64,000 bases of DNA. It comes from Setophaga petechia. Lineage: Eukaryota > Chordata > Aves > Passeriformes > Parulidae. Shown piece by piece: positions 8,433 to 21,900 of the stretch. Each line of letters opens with the position of its first letter. Positions within the stretch are counted from its first letter, which is position 1. Position numbers and translations under genes: made by a program. The DNA lies in NCBI GenBank assembly GCA_024362935.1, contig JANCRA010000178.1, forward strand, positions 372,001 through 436,000. The letters run 5' to 3'. The notes beneath the pieces are model-generated. The model was given only the letters and a program-made list of their open reading frames with translations, did no database searches and was not told the DNA's origin.

Positions 8433-10771
8433 TCCAAGAGGCTCTCTTTGATGGGGCAACCTGAGCCAGCAGGGATTTTTACTTTTCTTTAAATTTTTTT
8501 AATGTTTTCTTCCATTCTTTTTTTTACTATATGTAAATATAGACTGTGTTATAATAGACAGTAACTCAAGAGATTTTTTTTTGCTGTCCAGGGTCCGTAG
8601 TGGATAGGGGAAGAGGGGAAAAGGGTGCTTGTGCTCAGCCAGCTGCCCAGGCGTGCAGTGCTGCAGGGGAAATGGCCAGAAGCCCCTTGGCCTTTGGTGG
8701 TTCTGCTGAAGCCTTTGTGCTGCCCACAGAGCGGCTGGGCAGGGCCCGGAGCTGCGGGGATCCCTGCCAGGGCGGTGCCTGGAGATGGCCACAAGCCCTG
8801 TGCCAGGCAGGAAGCACCATCCGTGTCCTCCTGCCCGTGTGCTGCCGGCTGCCTTGCTGAGGGCTCCCAGGTGCCCCTGCATGGCGCTGCTCTGCAGCTG
8901 CCGTGGGGCTGCGGCGCTGCTGCCGGGCAGCTTGGCCCGGCTGGGGCAGCCCCTGAGGGGCTGCTGGGCGCTGGCAAGCCCTGAGCGATGGGCTCTCAGA
9001 GGCCACAAGCAGCCCCCTGGCAGCCGCCTTGATCCTGCCAGAGTTGACTTGCAAGAGGGATCCCGGGCACTCTGCAGCTAACGGCATCAGTGTTGTTGGA
9101 ACCCCAAATGCAGGGAGGTCTCAGATCTTTGGGCCTGGAAGCCAAAGCTTAGAATTAAACACAGGATTTGTGCTGAGACCTTGAAAAGGGCTTCCAAATT
9201 CAGGTGCTACAAGTGAGAATGTGGATTTGTAGTATAAAGCAGACACCCATAGTTAAGTGGAGGAAAGTTTAGCATTTTAGAGTTTAAGATCTAGAAAAAA
9301 TAAAAGGAGTTACAACTGTAAACACCAAGTTTACACTGCAGTGCTGTAGTTTTGTGTGTCAGAACAGAATTGGCTGAGAAAGCTTACACTGTAGCACGAG
9401 TTCATGAGATGAAATACTGAAGGATTGGGTCAGAAACATAAATAAACTTGTTGGCAATGTTTTATTGGCCAAGAAATCCTTCCAAGTTCTTGTAAGTACA
9501 AGTCTTGCGACGTTGTGAGCCATGTAATGGAGATGTGAGCCAAACTCACCTGTCCTGTCTATGCAGAAGAGAAAGAAAAAGCAATGACATCATCTAAAAA
9601 ACTCAGAGGTCCGCTCTCTAGCTCCTTCCAAATGCCTTGAAATCCCCCACAGTGGGATTTAGCTACAAATAGATGACAGGGACTCTTAGTGCTGGCTCTT
9701 TGACTCCAGAGCGGCTGCTTTAGAATCTTTCCCATAACCCTGTGTAGTTATGTGCCAGCAATGGATCATTTGAAGAAACTTTCCCAACTGACTTGCATGG
9801 AGGCTTGTTTGAAGGGTATTTGAGGAGAAAGGCTCCTGCAAGAGATCTGGGCTTTGCATTTTGGCCTAGCTGTGTCCCCTGCTGATTGTGAAGTGTGGCA
9901 TCAGCAGCAGGGCTATCTGGGCTAAAAATATCACGTCACTTGCCCTTGCTCTTTTTGGCCTCTAAAAGCTGGACCCACTTTCGGGGCAAATTTGGAGACC
10001 TCATCCATGGGTGGAGGGACCAGCTAGGATCTTCCCAGTTGCTGGGAATGGTTCTCCAGGTCCCTGGTGTAAAACGGGGCTGCCCAGCAACTGCGCATCT
10101 GCAAGATGAGAAACAATTGTCTTGGTTTGAAGAGAGACGTGTCTGCTCAGGAAGGCAGAAGGCTTCTCTGAAATGGAAAATGTCAATCCCCTCCTTTCAA
10201 ATGATTCTCATTTAAAAATTCAAATGCTCTCAGGGAAAGATATGGGGATAGGACTGAGCCCGCTAAGCCGGGCGGCGTTTGCTGATGCTCTGAGCCCTTC
10301 CTAAAGATCCTGTCTGGCTGCCTTAGACACCTGGGGCCAGGGATTCCTTCCAAGCTGGGCCACTTTGGCTGGGCTGGGGGCGGCCCCAAGGCGGCAGGCA
10401 GTGTGTGCAAGGGCTCTGGGTGGCACGCTGCAGCACGGTCACTGTGCCATGGAACGGAACCTGGTCTCCAAGGCCCCTTTGTGACACGTGGGAAATAGAA
10501 GCTTGCCCGGGTGCTGGGAACAGGCAAAGGGGCGCAACGGGACAGAGCAGTGCTGTGAGGAGCCCCCGCACAGTGCACTCGTTTTCGACTGACCCGCAGC
10601 TTTTCCACAGCGTTGGTCCGGCAGCTGAGCTCGAGGCCAGAGCACGGGACTCGGTGACCCGCGGCCTTCCGAGGCGTCTGTCCTGCAGCTGCCCTCAAGG
10701 GCAGAGCGTGGGACTTGGTGCCCCGGAGCTTTCCCTAAGCATCCCTCCTGCAAGTAGCTCCAGTCAGCGGC
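8433..10771. other. Intergenic spacer before copy 2
   Basis: The layout is the same as in the first spacer: 3' UTR, GC-rich stretch, LTR-like segment 9087-9651, mutated TATA (TCTAAAAG) at 9961-9968, LTR-like fragment 10119-10251, and minisatellite 10586-10750. I saw no difference from the first spacer. No gene is visible. Confidence 0.8.
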
Positions 10772-13700
10772 ATGGAGCAGAGACCCCTGAGCGTGCCCAA
10801 GATGGCCTGGGGGGAGGAGGAGCAGGAGGAAGAAGGCCCTGGAGCTTCCCCAGCCCAGGAGACTGAGGAGGTGGTGCCATTCCATGCACCGCAGAAGGGT
10901 GAGTGCCAGAGCTGGGCTGCAGGGCTGGAGCTGCAGCCAACTGGGCCCCATGCCATGCCATGCCATGCAATGCAATCCCCTGGGGAAATGCCCACGGACA
11001 GGCCGGAAGAGGGCCCAGGCAGACACCCCGCAGTGGCCGTGCTCCATCCCCTGGGCCATCCCGGGGCTCTCCCTGCCTGGGCAGCGCAGGGCTGGCCTGC
11101 GTTCTCCGGCCTCTCCCGCAGCCCCTCAGCTCTGGCTGCGCTCGCTCTTTGCCAGGTGCAGCCCTGGAGCGCACACAGGAGCAGGAACCCAGCCGTGGCC
11201 GCTTCCGCAGCACAGCGCAGGTACCTGCAGCCACCCCCTCCTGGGCTGGGCCTGCTGTCCCTGCTCAGCCCAGCACCGTGTGTGCAGCACTTCACGCAAC
11301 ATCCCCGGCTTCCTGCCCTTCTCCTACAGTTTGTCTGCAAATTCATGAGGAGAATTCTGGAGGAAGAGAACAGCACCATGGGCACAGGGCTCAGACCCTA
11401 CGCTCCCATCTTCCTAACTAAGACCAGCGCTGCCCTCCTGTGTATGCTTGTAGAGGAAGACTTTTACTATCCAAACCAAGTAAGCAGCCTGTGGGCAGGG
11501 TTTGATCCTCCCAGGAATTGCTTGGCCTCCCAAGCCACGCGTGCCGGTCCCTGTGAGCCTTTGAGGCCACTTGGCAGTGCAGTGGGAAGGGCAGCACTTC
11601 TCTGGGGAAGCTGGGGACATTGCTCCCTCTGGCAGCTTTCCAAGTCTCCCTGTGCCTTCTCCAGGTGCCCGCCATGGTGAGGTTCATCCACCAGTGGCTC
11701 GTGGCCAATGATTGTGCTGAGCACAGGCTGGACGAGGCCCTGCTGGATCTCACGGAAGCACAGCCAGATGACACAGTCATGGCGCTCCTGCGTGTGGCCC
11801 CGTCCTGTGACAGGTATGGGGCCCAGCTGCCCAGAGGGCTCAGGCCTCCCCAGCCCATCACCCAGTAGAGCCTGGCCCAGGTATCTGACCAACAGAGACT
11901 TCCAGGGCCCTCTGGCTGCTGCCTTTCCCAGCCCTGGCACGTCAGCCCCCGAGCCTGCTGCCATGCTCCCTCCCTGCCCCTCAGGGCTCTGTCCCCACCG
12001 GCCTGGGCGGCCTGGCTGCTGCTGGCCAGGGCCAGTGGGCAGAGGCAGAACTGGCAGCCAGCTCAGCTCCCCCCGGTGCTGTGTCTGAGACCCGCCCTGA
12101 GACACAGCTCTGACCCCACAGAGCTGCCATGGCCATGTGGAAGACCATCATGGGCTCAGCCAGGACTGCGGAGCTGGCACAGATGATCCTCCTGGATGTG
12201 CTGGGGAGCTGGCCAGAGTGCAGCACGTGCACCTCCGATGGGGACAAAACGGGTGTCTTTGCCCTGGCTGTGAGTTTCTGCAACGAGCCTTTGCTGGCCC
12301 CAAGGCCGCCTCTCCAGCAGCTCTCCATCCTCCTTCCCCCACTGCCTCTCCCTGCCTCAGGCGCTGGCCTGAAACCTGGCCCGGGGGCAGCTTCAGGCCC
12401 ACCAGGCCGTGTGCTCCCCCTGCCTCTCTCCGGGCCTCTCCCTGCCACGCTCGCGCCCTGCCACACGGACACCTGGGCACTGAGCGCTGTCTCGGGGGGC
12501 TTTGTCCTTTGCAGGCAACCGTGGTGATGTGGAAGATCCTCCAGGTGCCCTGTCTGCCACGGATACTGAAGGTGTATTTCCCCCGCCTCTTTGTGCATCT
12601 GCTTTTCCAAGTGTTCTTCAGCACTCTGCATATGCCAGAGGAGGTCGATACCTTCTGGAAGGGATGCCAGGAAGAGCACGGCCTTGCCACCAGCCCCGAC
12701 AGGTGCTCCATCCCACTCCTCCTGTCCCTGCCACGTGGCCTGCCAAGGAGCCAGTGCTGCCAGCCTGACCTGGGCTTTGCTGTGCACACAGCTTTGCAGT
12801 GCGCACCCTGAAGTCCCTGCTGTGCCTTCTGCGCTGTGAGGATGTGGTGGTGGCAATGGAACGCAGGTGTGGCTGGGACACGCTGCTCTCTCCTGACACC
12901 CACCACTTTGCCGTGGCTCTGCTGGCCAGGTGAGACCCCCTTCTCCCCACTGCCTCTGACATTTGTGCTCTGTGCCCAGGTGTCCCACAAAGTCCCCGTG
13001 CTTATCAGCCAGAGGGCCTTGTCACTGAGGGAAAGCCAAACACACTGGAAAAGGCTGGGAGAGGAGGGAGGCCATGAGCAACCAACTCCCAAATGGCCCA
13101 GGTCCCCTTGCTGGAAGGCTGGTGGGGAAACATGAGAACTCTGTGAGTCACTCCTGGGAGAGGTTTGCCCCACTGGCTCAGGGTCTTGTTTCCTTTGTCC
13201 CGCCTTTAGAGAAATTTCCCATTCATCCATACACTTTTGTTCCGGGATTGCATTCTACCTGCTCGCCCTGCTCCAAGAAGAGATGCCATACTGGGATTTC
13301 CCTGCCCTGGCATTCCTTGTGGAGGTGAGCCTCAAGGCCAGCGCTGCCTGCCTGAGCTGCCTCCCAGCTCTCTGCCCTCTCGTAGGCGCAGCTGCCAGGA
13401 CGGTGCCCGTGCCCTGTGCTGCTGCCTGGGCCCAGCCCTGTGCGGCTCCAGGCTCCTGCCGGCCGGCTCCCTGTCACTGCCCTGTGCCTTTCAGGTCTTC
13501 GAGTGCCTGGACTTGAGGGAATGCAGTGACAGTGTTCTGGAGATCATGGCACAGAACCTGCAGAGCGAGCACAGGGCCAGGCGTTACTTGGCACTCAGAG
13601 GCCTCGTAGTGCTGGGCAAGAATCCCTGCATGGTGAGAAGGGGGCAGTGGCTGAAGCCGTGCAGGCAGCGTGGGGCTGGGCAAGGCACTCGCTTGGCCTT

Positions 13701-16608
13701 GCCTGGGCTTGGGGCGCTGGGGCAGCTGCTCCCAGCTCTCCTGCCTCCCGCTGCAGCTGCCCCAGTGCTTCGGGACGGGCCTTTGGCCTCTGGGCCCTGC
13801 GGCAGCAGGGTGGCCTTTCACAAACTTGTGTTCCACACAGGCGGAAAAAATGTGGAGCCTGAGTGAAAGTCTTGTGGAGCTCCTGCAAGAGGATGATAGT
13901 GACATGATCAGGATGACCATTCTTCTATTCAGATACTTGCTCCTGGATACTGGTGCCCCAATACCCACACCCATCGCCCTGCAGCTGGCTGAGGCGCTCC
14001 TGCCACTCTTTGACCATGTAAGGCTCTGTGCCCACAGCCACGGCCACTGGCTGCTGCCCGGAAACTTGGTGCCCTGTGGAGGTGCAGGCCTGTGCCCTGT
14101 GGGGTCTGAAGCAGCTGATGCTGAGGTCTTTTGCCCTTCCTTTCATACAGGATGATAGCCAGGTGCAGCTGAGCTCCATGTGTGTCTTTCAAGAGATGCT
14201 GGACTTATTAACAGAAGATGGAAGAAAGGCCCTGAAGTCCCACGTGCGCCAGAGCCTGGTACCACTCTACTTGCACTGCCATGATGAGAATCAGATTGTT
14301 GCTGAGGTGAGGACTTGTGGCTGGCTGCTGCCCCCTGGGAGGGTGCTGGGCTGCCTCCTGCCCTGGCACCTTGCAGGCTGCAGCCTCCTCCAGGCTGTGG
14401 CACTGGGATGCTCCTGTGCCCTGGACTGTGGGGCCATCTGTGCCTCTCTGCTGCTCTCCAGGCCTCCCGGGAAACGCTGCATTCTGCAGCCAGATTCCTA
14501 AGGAGGAGGGATCTCGAAAAAATGCTTCCGGTGGATCCGACATGGAAGTTTGCCGAGAGCCTGGTAAGGACTGCCAAGAATCCTCAGCCTGGAGAAAGTC
14601 CCTGAGGGCGGTGCTCAGTGTGCGGGGCTGGCAGCTGTGCCCCTGCCCGCTGCTGCAGCCAGAGGCCGCGCGGGCTCTTCTCCAGGCTCCCGCGGGCCCG
14701 AGCCGGGTGCCCATGGAGCCCCGGCAAGGCGGGGTTGCGGGCGGGCACCGCGGCTCCCCGGGCAGCAGCCGGCCCTCTGTCCCCTGCCCTCGGGAGCCCT
14801 TGGCCAGCGGCTGCTGGCCGCGCCTCAGGGCTGTGCGGCCAGGGGAGGCCGGGGCTGGGCGCAGGCAGCGCCCGGCCCAGGGGCGGAGCCGCTGAACCCT
14901 TCCCTCCGTCCGCTCTCCCCAGCTGGCAGAGGACAGGAGCAGAGTGGCCGAGCACCTGCGCCGGGCCCTGCCCTACCTGGAGAGCCCACAGGAGCCCCTG
15001 CGAGAGGCGGCCGTCAGCTTCATGGGTGAGCCCCGAGCCCGTGCTCCCTCCCCGGCCCGGCCCGGCCCGGCCCGCGGCAGTTACGCCCCAGCCCCGCCTG
15101 CTGCCCCGGCAGCGCCGGCCGGGCCCGGCGCCGCGGAGCCCCGCCTGGCCTGGCCATTGCTGCTGCCGCCCTCTGGCAGCCGCGCCCTTGGGCGGCAGCG
15201 TGCGCCAAGGGCCGGGCTGAGCCCGGCCGGGCCAGCAGCCCGTGTGGCCACAGCGGCGGCAGCGCCGCTGGCAGGGAGCTGTGCCGCCGGCGCCGTGACA
15301 GGCTCTGTGTTCACAGGCATGGCCGGGCGGCACCTGAGGGGGCAGCGGCAAGAGCTGCAGCTGATCTGCACCGGTGAGTGAGGGCAGCGGGCTGACAGCG
15401 GGGGCTGCCGGGGGGAGCCGCAAGCCCTGCCCCGGCTGCGGAGGGCTCTGCTCCCGGGGCCAGAGCACACTGAGATTTCAGGGCCACGTGGGCCATTCCT
15501 GGCCAGGAGCATCAGGCTGATCCCCTTGCTCCCTGCTCCCTCCTGGCCGTGGCAAGAGCTGGCTGGCATGGCCCTTGCTGGGGGCTCTCCTCGGCTCCCC
15601 ACAGATCCGGGATCTGACCTTGGCTCTGTTATCTTTGCCCATCATAAAAAGTCAAATCCCATGATAAAAAACCAAACAATATTTGAGATAGCTGCAATTT
15701 TAATTGAATAGTTTAGAAAATATATCTTGACAATATCATTTGATTAAAAATATGGGATAATTTGGTTCCAATAATCGTGCATAAACACAGGATAACCGCG
15801 GGGTATGGAGTGCAGGGTTCTGGAGCCTTGCCACCTCACGTATGAGCTTGCCAAGTGAAGATTCCCCCTTTTATGCCATGTGTCAATGTCATCCACTCCC
15901 ATTTTCAATTCATCACACTTCTACCTCTGCCCTCAACACCACCTTTACCACCGATGCTCCACCATTTGTTTTGGTTGTCACACAAGTCTTTGGTGGGCGT
16001 CGTTTTTTTATGAAGGCATCTCTTCTTTCTATTTGTCCTTTAATTCATGTTTGGGTTACACACGCGCACCAAGCCAATACAATGTAATCCAAAACGAACA
16101 TATTTCTACATTTAAAAATCAAAGCAATAAATCTCCTATAGCTAGCATTTTCCTGAGACCCAACCACATTTTTCCTTCTTTCTGTTTTTTTTAGTAACTG
16201 TTATCTCTTGCTTTTTCCTCCTGTCATGGAACACCTGCAGGGAGGGGAGGGTGGAACCCCTCCTCTCCCTTTTTTCTTGGCATTATAACTTTTACCTGTT
16301 TTATTATGATTTCCAAATATTAATTCCTGCATCAATAATGATTAATGTTTCAATTTTGTCAGCACCAATCATACCTACTTACCACAGCTCTGTTCCTCTC
16401 TCTTGCAGCCCTCGAAAGCCTGACGGAGGACATGAGCAGTGCTGTGTCAGAGCTGGCATTTCAAACACTGCATGTCCTCCGAGCAACAGCGAGTAGGCGA
16501 TATTCCATCTTCCAGAGGCTGCACGATCAGCTGCGCAGGGCGTGGATGACTTGGCCTCGTCTGTCACGGCTCGGCTGGCTGCACTGCACGAGCTCGGAGG
16601 AGAGCTAA
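10772..16608 (+). CDS. MROH: Copy 2: MROH-like protein, 15 exons, 670 aa (V559 variant)
   Basis: Exons: 10772-10898, 11156-11220, 11330-11479, 11665-11813, 12122-12269, 12515-12702, 12792-12929, 13210-13324, 13495-13632, 13841-14017, 14151-14306, 14462-14563, 14923-15025, 15317-15373, 16409-16608. The gene is fully open with GT-AG introns. The product equals copy 1 except A559V, caused by GCG-to-GTG at 14945, a CpG transition in exon 13. Intron 2 carries T at 11239 (shared with copies 3 and 4), intron 8 carries the A allele found in copies 2-7, and intron 12 has the GGCAAGG haplotype (shared with 3, 7 and 8). Residue 559 lies in the linker before the HEAT-like pair at 565-592; the change is conservative. 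Confidence 0.88.
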
Positions 16609-18947
16609 TCCAAGAGGCTCTCTTTGATGGGGCAACCTGAGCCAGCAGGGATTTTTACTTTTCTTTAAATTTTTTTAATGTTTTCTTCCATTCTTTTTTT
16701 TACTATATGTAAATATAGACTGTGTTATAATAGACAGTAACTCAAGAGATTTTTTTTTGCTGTCCAGGGTCCGTAGTGGATAGGGGAAGAGGGGAAAAGG
16801 GTGCTTGTGCTCAGCCAGCTGCCCAGGCGTGCAGTGCTGCAGGGGAAATGGCCAGAAGCCCCTTGGCCTTTGGTGGTTCTGCTGAAGCCTTTGTGCTGCC
16901 CACAGAGCGGCTGGGCAGGGCCCGGAGCTGCGGGGATCCCTGCCAGGGCGGTGCCTGGAGATGGCCACAAGCCCTGTGCCAGGCAGGAAGCACCATCCGT
17001 GTCCTCCTGCCCGTGTGCTGCCGGCTGCCTTGCTGAGGGCTCCCAGGTGCCCCTGCATGGCGCTGCTCTGCAGCTGCCGTGGGGCTGCGGCGCTGCTGCC
17101 GGGCAGCTTGGCCCGGCTGGGGCAGCCCCTGAGGGGCTGCTGGGCGCTGGCAAGCCCTGAGCGATGGGCTCTCAGAGGCCACAAGCAGCCCCCTGGCAGC
17201 CGCCTTGATCCTGCCAGAGTTGACTTGCAAGAGGGATCCCGGGCACTCTGCAGCTAACGGCATCAGTGTTGTTGGAACCCCAAATGCAGGGAGGTCTCAG
17301 ATCTTTGGGCCTGGAAGCCAAAGCTTAGAATTAAACACAGGATTTGTGCTGAGACCTTGAAAAGGGCTTCCAAATTCAGGTGCTACAAGTGAGAATGTGG
17401 ATTTGTAGTATAAAGCAGACACCCATAGTTAAGTGGAGGAAAGTTTAGCATTTTAGAGTTTAAGATCTAGAAAAAATAAAAGGAGTTACAACTGTAAACA
17501 CCAAGTTTACACTGCAGTGCTGTAGTTTTGTGTGTCAGAACAGAATTGGCTGAGAAAGCTTACACTGTAGCACGAGTTCATGAGATGAAATACTGAAGGA
17601 TTGGGTCAGAAACATAAATAAACTTGTTGGCAATGTTTTATTGGCCAAGAAATCCTTCCAAGTTCTTGTAAGTACAAGTCTTGCGACGTTGTGAGCCATG
17701 TAATGGAGATGTGAGCCAAACTCACCTGTCCTGTCTATGCAGAAGAGAAAGAAAAAGCAATGACATCATCTAAAAAACTCAGAGGTCCGCTCTCTAGCTC
17801 CTTCCAAATGCCTTGAAATCCCCCACAGTGGGATTTAGCTACAAATAGATGACAGGGACTCTTAGTGCTGGCTCTTTGACTCCAGAGCGGCTGCTTTAGA
17901 ATCTTTCCCATAACCCTGTGTAGTTATGTGCCAGCAATGGATCATTTGAAGAAACTTTCCCAACTGACTTGCATGGAGGCTTGTTTGAAGGGTATTTGAG
18001 GAGAAAGGCTCCTGCAAGAGATCTGGGCTTTGCATTTTGGCCTAGCTGTGTCCCCTGCTGATTGTGAAGTGTGGCATCAGCAGCAGGGCTATCTGGGCTA
18101 AAAATATCACGTCACTTGCCCTTGCTCTTTTTGGCCTCTAAAAGCTGGACCCACTTTCGGGGCAAATTTGGAGACCTCATCCATGGGTGGAGGGACCAGC
18201 TAGGATCTTCCCAGTTGCTGGGAATGGTTCTCCAGGTCCCTGGTGTAAAACGGGGCTGCCCAGCAACTGCGCATCTGCAAGATGAGAAACAATTGTCTTG
18301 GTTTGAAGAGAGACGTGTCTGCTCAGGAAGGCAGAAGGCTTCTCTGAAATGGAAAATGTCAATCCCCTCCTTTCAAATGATTCTCATTTAAAAATTCAAA
18401 TGCTCTCAGGGAAAGATATGGGGATAGGACTGAGCCCGCTAAGCCGGGCGGCGTTTGCTGATGCTCTGAGCCCTTCCTAAAGATCCTGTCTGGCTGCCTT
18501 AGACACCTGGGGCCAGGGATTCCTTCCAAGCTGGGCCACTTTGGCTGGGCTGGGGGCGGCCCCAAGGCGGCAGGCAGTGTGTGCAAGGGCTCTGGGTGGC
18601 ACGCTGCAGCACGGTCACTGTGCCATGGAACGGAACCTGGTCTCCAAGGCCCCTTTGTGACACGTGGGAAATAGAAGCTTGCCCGGGTGCTGGGAACAGG
18701 CAAAGGGGCGCAACGGGACAGAGCAGTGCTGTGAGGAGCCCCCGCACAGTGCACTCGTTTTCGACTGACCCGCAGCTTTTCCACAGCGTTGGTCCGGCAG
18801 CTGAGCTCGAGGCCAGAGCACGGGACTCGGTGACCCGCGGCCTTCCGAGGCGTCTGTCCTGCAGCTGCCCTCAAGGGCAGAGCGTGGGACTTGGTGCCCC
18901 GGAGCTTTCCCTAAGCATCCCTCCTGCAAGTAGCTCCAGTCAGCGGC
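16609..18947. other. Intergenic spacer before copy 3
   Basis: The layout is as in the first spacer, with the LTR-like segment at 17263-17827, mutated TATA (TCTAAAAG) at 18137-18144, LTR-like fragment at 18295-18427 and minisatellite at 18762-18926. I saw no difference from spacers 1 and 2. No gene is visible. Confidence 0.8.
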
Positions 18948-21900
18948 ATGGAGCAGAGACCCCTGAGCGTGCCCAAGATGGCCTGGGGGGAGGAGGAGCA
19001 GGAGGAAGAAGGCCCTGGAGCTTCCCCAGCCCAGGAGACTGAGGAGGTGGTGCCATTCCATGCACCGCAGAAGGGTGAGTGCCAGAGCTGGGCTGCAGGG
19101 CTGGAGCTGCAGCCAACTGGGCCCCATGCCATGCCATGCCATGCAATGCAATCCCCTGGGGAAATGCCCACGGACAGGCCGGAAGAGGGCCCAGGCAGAC
19201 ACCCCGCAGTGGCCGTGCTCCATCCCCTGGGCCATCCCGGGGCTCTCCCTGCCTGGGCAGCGCAGGGCTGGCCTGCGTTCTCCGGCCTCTCCCGCAGCCC
19301 CTCAGCTCTGGCTGCGCTCGCTCTTTGCCAGGTGCAGCCCTGGAGCGCACACAGGAGCAGGAACCCAGCCGTGGCCGCTTCCGCAGCACAGCGCAGGTAC
19401 CTGCAGCCACCCCCTCCTGGGCTGGGCCTGCTGTCCCTGCTCAGCCCAGCACCGTGTGTGCAGCACTTCACGCAACATCCCCGGCTTCCTGCCCTTCTCC
19501 TACAGTTTGTCTGCAAATTCATGAGGAGAATTCTGGAGGAAGAGAACAGCACCATGGGCACAGGGCTCAGACCCTACGCTCCCATCTTCCTAACTAAGAC
19601 CAGCGCTGCCCTCCTGTGTATGCTTGTAGAGGAAGACTTTTACTATCCAAACCAAGTAAGCAGCCTGTGGGCAGGGTTTGATCCTCCCAGGAATTGCTTG
19701 GCCTCCCAAGCCACGCGTGCCGGTCCCTGTGAGCCTTTGAGGCCACTTGGCAGTGCAGTGGGAAGGGCAGCACTTCTCTGGGGAAGCTGGGGACATTGCT
19801 CCCTCTGGCAGCTTTCCAAGTCTCCCTGTGCCTTCTCCAGGTGCCCGCCATGGTGAGGTTCATCCACCAGTGGCTCGTGGCCAATGATTGTGCTGAGCAC
19901 AGGCTGGACGAGGCCCTGCTGGATCTCACGGAAGCACAGCCAGATGACACAGTCATGGCGCTCCTGCGTGTGGCCCCGTCCTGTGACAGGTATGGGGCCC
20001 AGCTGCCCAGAGGGCTCAGGCCTCCCCAGCCCATCACCCAGTAGAGCCTGGCCCAGGTATCTGACCAACAGAGACTTCCAGGGCCCTCTGGCTGCTGCCT
20101 TTCCCAGCCCTGGCACGTCAGCCCCCGAGCCTGCTGCCATGCTCCCTCCCTGCCCCTCAGGGCTCTGTCCCCACCGGCCTGGGCGGCCTGGCTGCTGCTG
20201 GCCAGGGCCAGTGGGCAGAGGCAGAACTGGCAGCCAGCTCAGCTCCCCCCGGTGCTGTGTCTGAGACCCGCCCTGAGACACAGCTCTGACCCCACAGAGC
20301 TGCCATGGCCATGTGGAAGACCATCATGGGCTCAGCCAGGACTGCGGAGCTGGCACAGATGATCCTCCTGGATGTGCTGGGGAGCTGGCCAGAGTGCAGC
20401 ACGTGCACCTCCGATGGGGACAAAACGGGTGTCTTTGCCCTGGCTGTGAGTTTCTGCAACGAGCCTTTGCTGGCCCCAAGGCCGCCTCTCCAGCAGCTCT
20501 CCATCCTCCTTCCCCCACTGCCTCTCCCTGCCTCAGGCGCTGGCCTGAAACCTGGCCCGGGGGCAGCTTCAGGCCCACCAGGCCGTGTGCTCCCCCTGCC
20601 TCTCTCCGGGCCTCTCCCTGCCACGCTCGGGCCCTGCCACACGGACACCTGGGCACTGAGCGCTGTCTCGGGGGGCTTTGTCCTTTGCAGGCAACCGTGG
20701 TGATGTGGAAGATCCTCCAGGTGCCCTGTCTGCCACGGATACTGAAGGTGTATTTCCCCCGCCTCTTTGTGCATCTGCTTTTCCAAGTGTTCTTCAGCAC
20801 TCTGCATATGCCAGAGGAGGTCGATACCTTCTGGAAGGGATGCCAGGAAGAGCACGGCCTTGCCACCAGCCCCGACAGGTGCTCCATCCCACTCCTCCTG
20901 TCCCTGCCACGTGGCCTGCCAAGGAGCCAGTGCTGCCAGCCTGACCTGGGCTTTGCTGTGCACACAGCTTTGCAGTGCGCACCCTGAAGTCCCTGCTGTG
21001 CCTTCTGCGCTGTGAGGATGTGGTGGTGGCAATGGAACGCAGGTGTGGCTGGGACACGCTGCTCTCTCCTGACACCCACCACTTTGCCGTGGCTCTGCTG
21101 GCCAGGTGAGACCCCCTTCTCCCCACTGCCTCTGACATTTGTGCTCTGTGCCCAGGTGTCCCACAAAGTCCCCGTGCTTATCAGCCAGAGGGCCTTGTCA
21201 CTGAGGGAAAGCCAAACACACTGGAAAAGGCTGGGAGAGGAGGGAGGCCATGAGCAACCAACTCCCAAATGGCCCAGGTCCCCTTGCTGGAAGGCTGGTG
21301 GGGAAACATGAGAACTCTGTGAGTCACTCCTGGGAGAGGTTTGCCCCACTGGCTCAGGGTCTTGTTTCCTTTGTCCCGCCTTTAGAGAAATTTCCCATTC
21401 ATCCATACACTTTTGTTCCGGGATTGCATTCTACCTGCTCGCCCTGCTCCAAGAAGAGATGCCATACTGGGATTTCCCTGCCCTGGCATTCCTTGTGGAG
21501 GTGAGCCTCAAGGCCAGCGCTGCCTGCCTGAGCTGCCTCCCAGCTCTCTGCCCTCTCGTAGGCGCAGCTGCCAGGACGGTGCCCGTGCCCTGTGCTGCTG
21601 CCTGGGCCCAGCCCTGTGCGGCTCCAGGCTCCTGCCGGCCGGCTCCCTGTCACTGCCCTGTGCCTTTCAGGTCTTCGAGTGCCTGGACTTGAGGGAATGC
21701 AGTGACAGTGTTCTGGAGATCATGGCACAGAACCTGCAGAGCGAGCACAGGGCCAGGCGTTACTTGGCACTCAGAGGCCTCGTAGTGCTGGGCAAGAATC
21801 CCTGCATGGTGAGAAGGGGGCAGTGGCTGAAGCCGTGCAGGCAGCGTGGGGCTGGGCAAGGCACTCGCTTGGCCTTGCCTGGGCTTGGGGCGCTGGGGCA

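Noticed and set aside
15002..15025. A start at GTG in exon 13 of copies 2, 3 and 7 giving a separate short protein
   Set aside because: The GTG is the A559V codon inside exon 13. There is no reason to invoke internal initiation.
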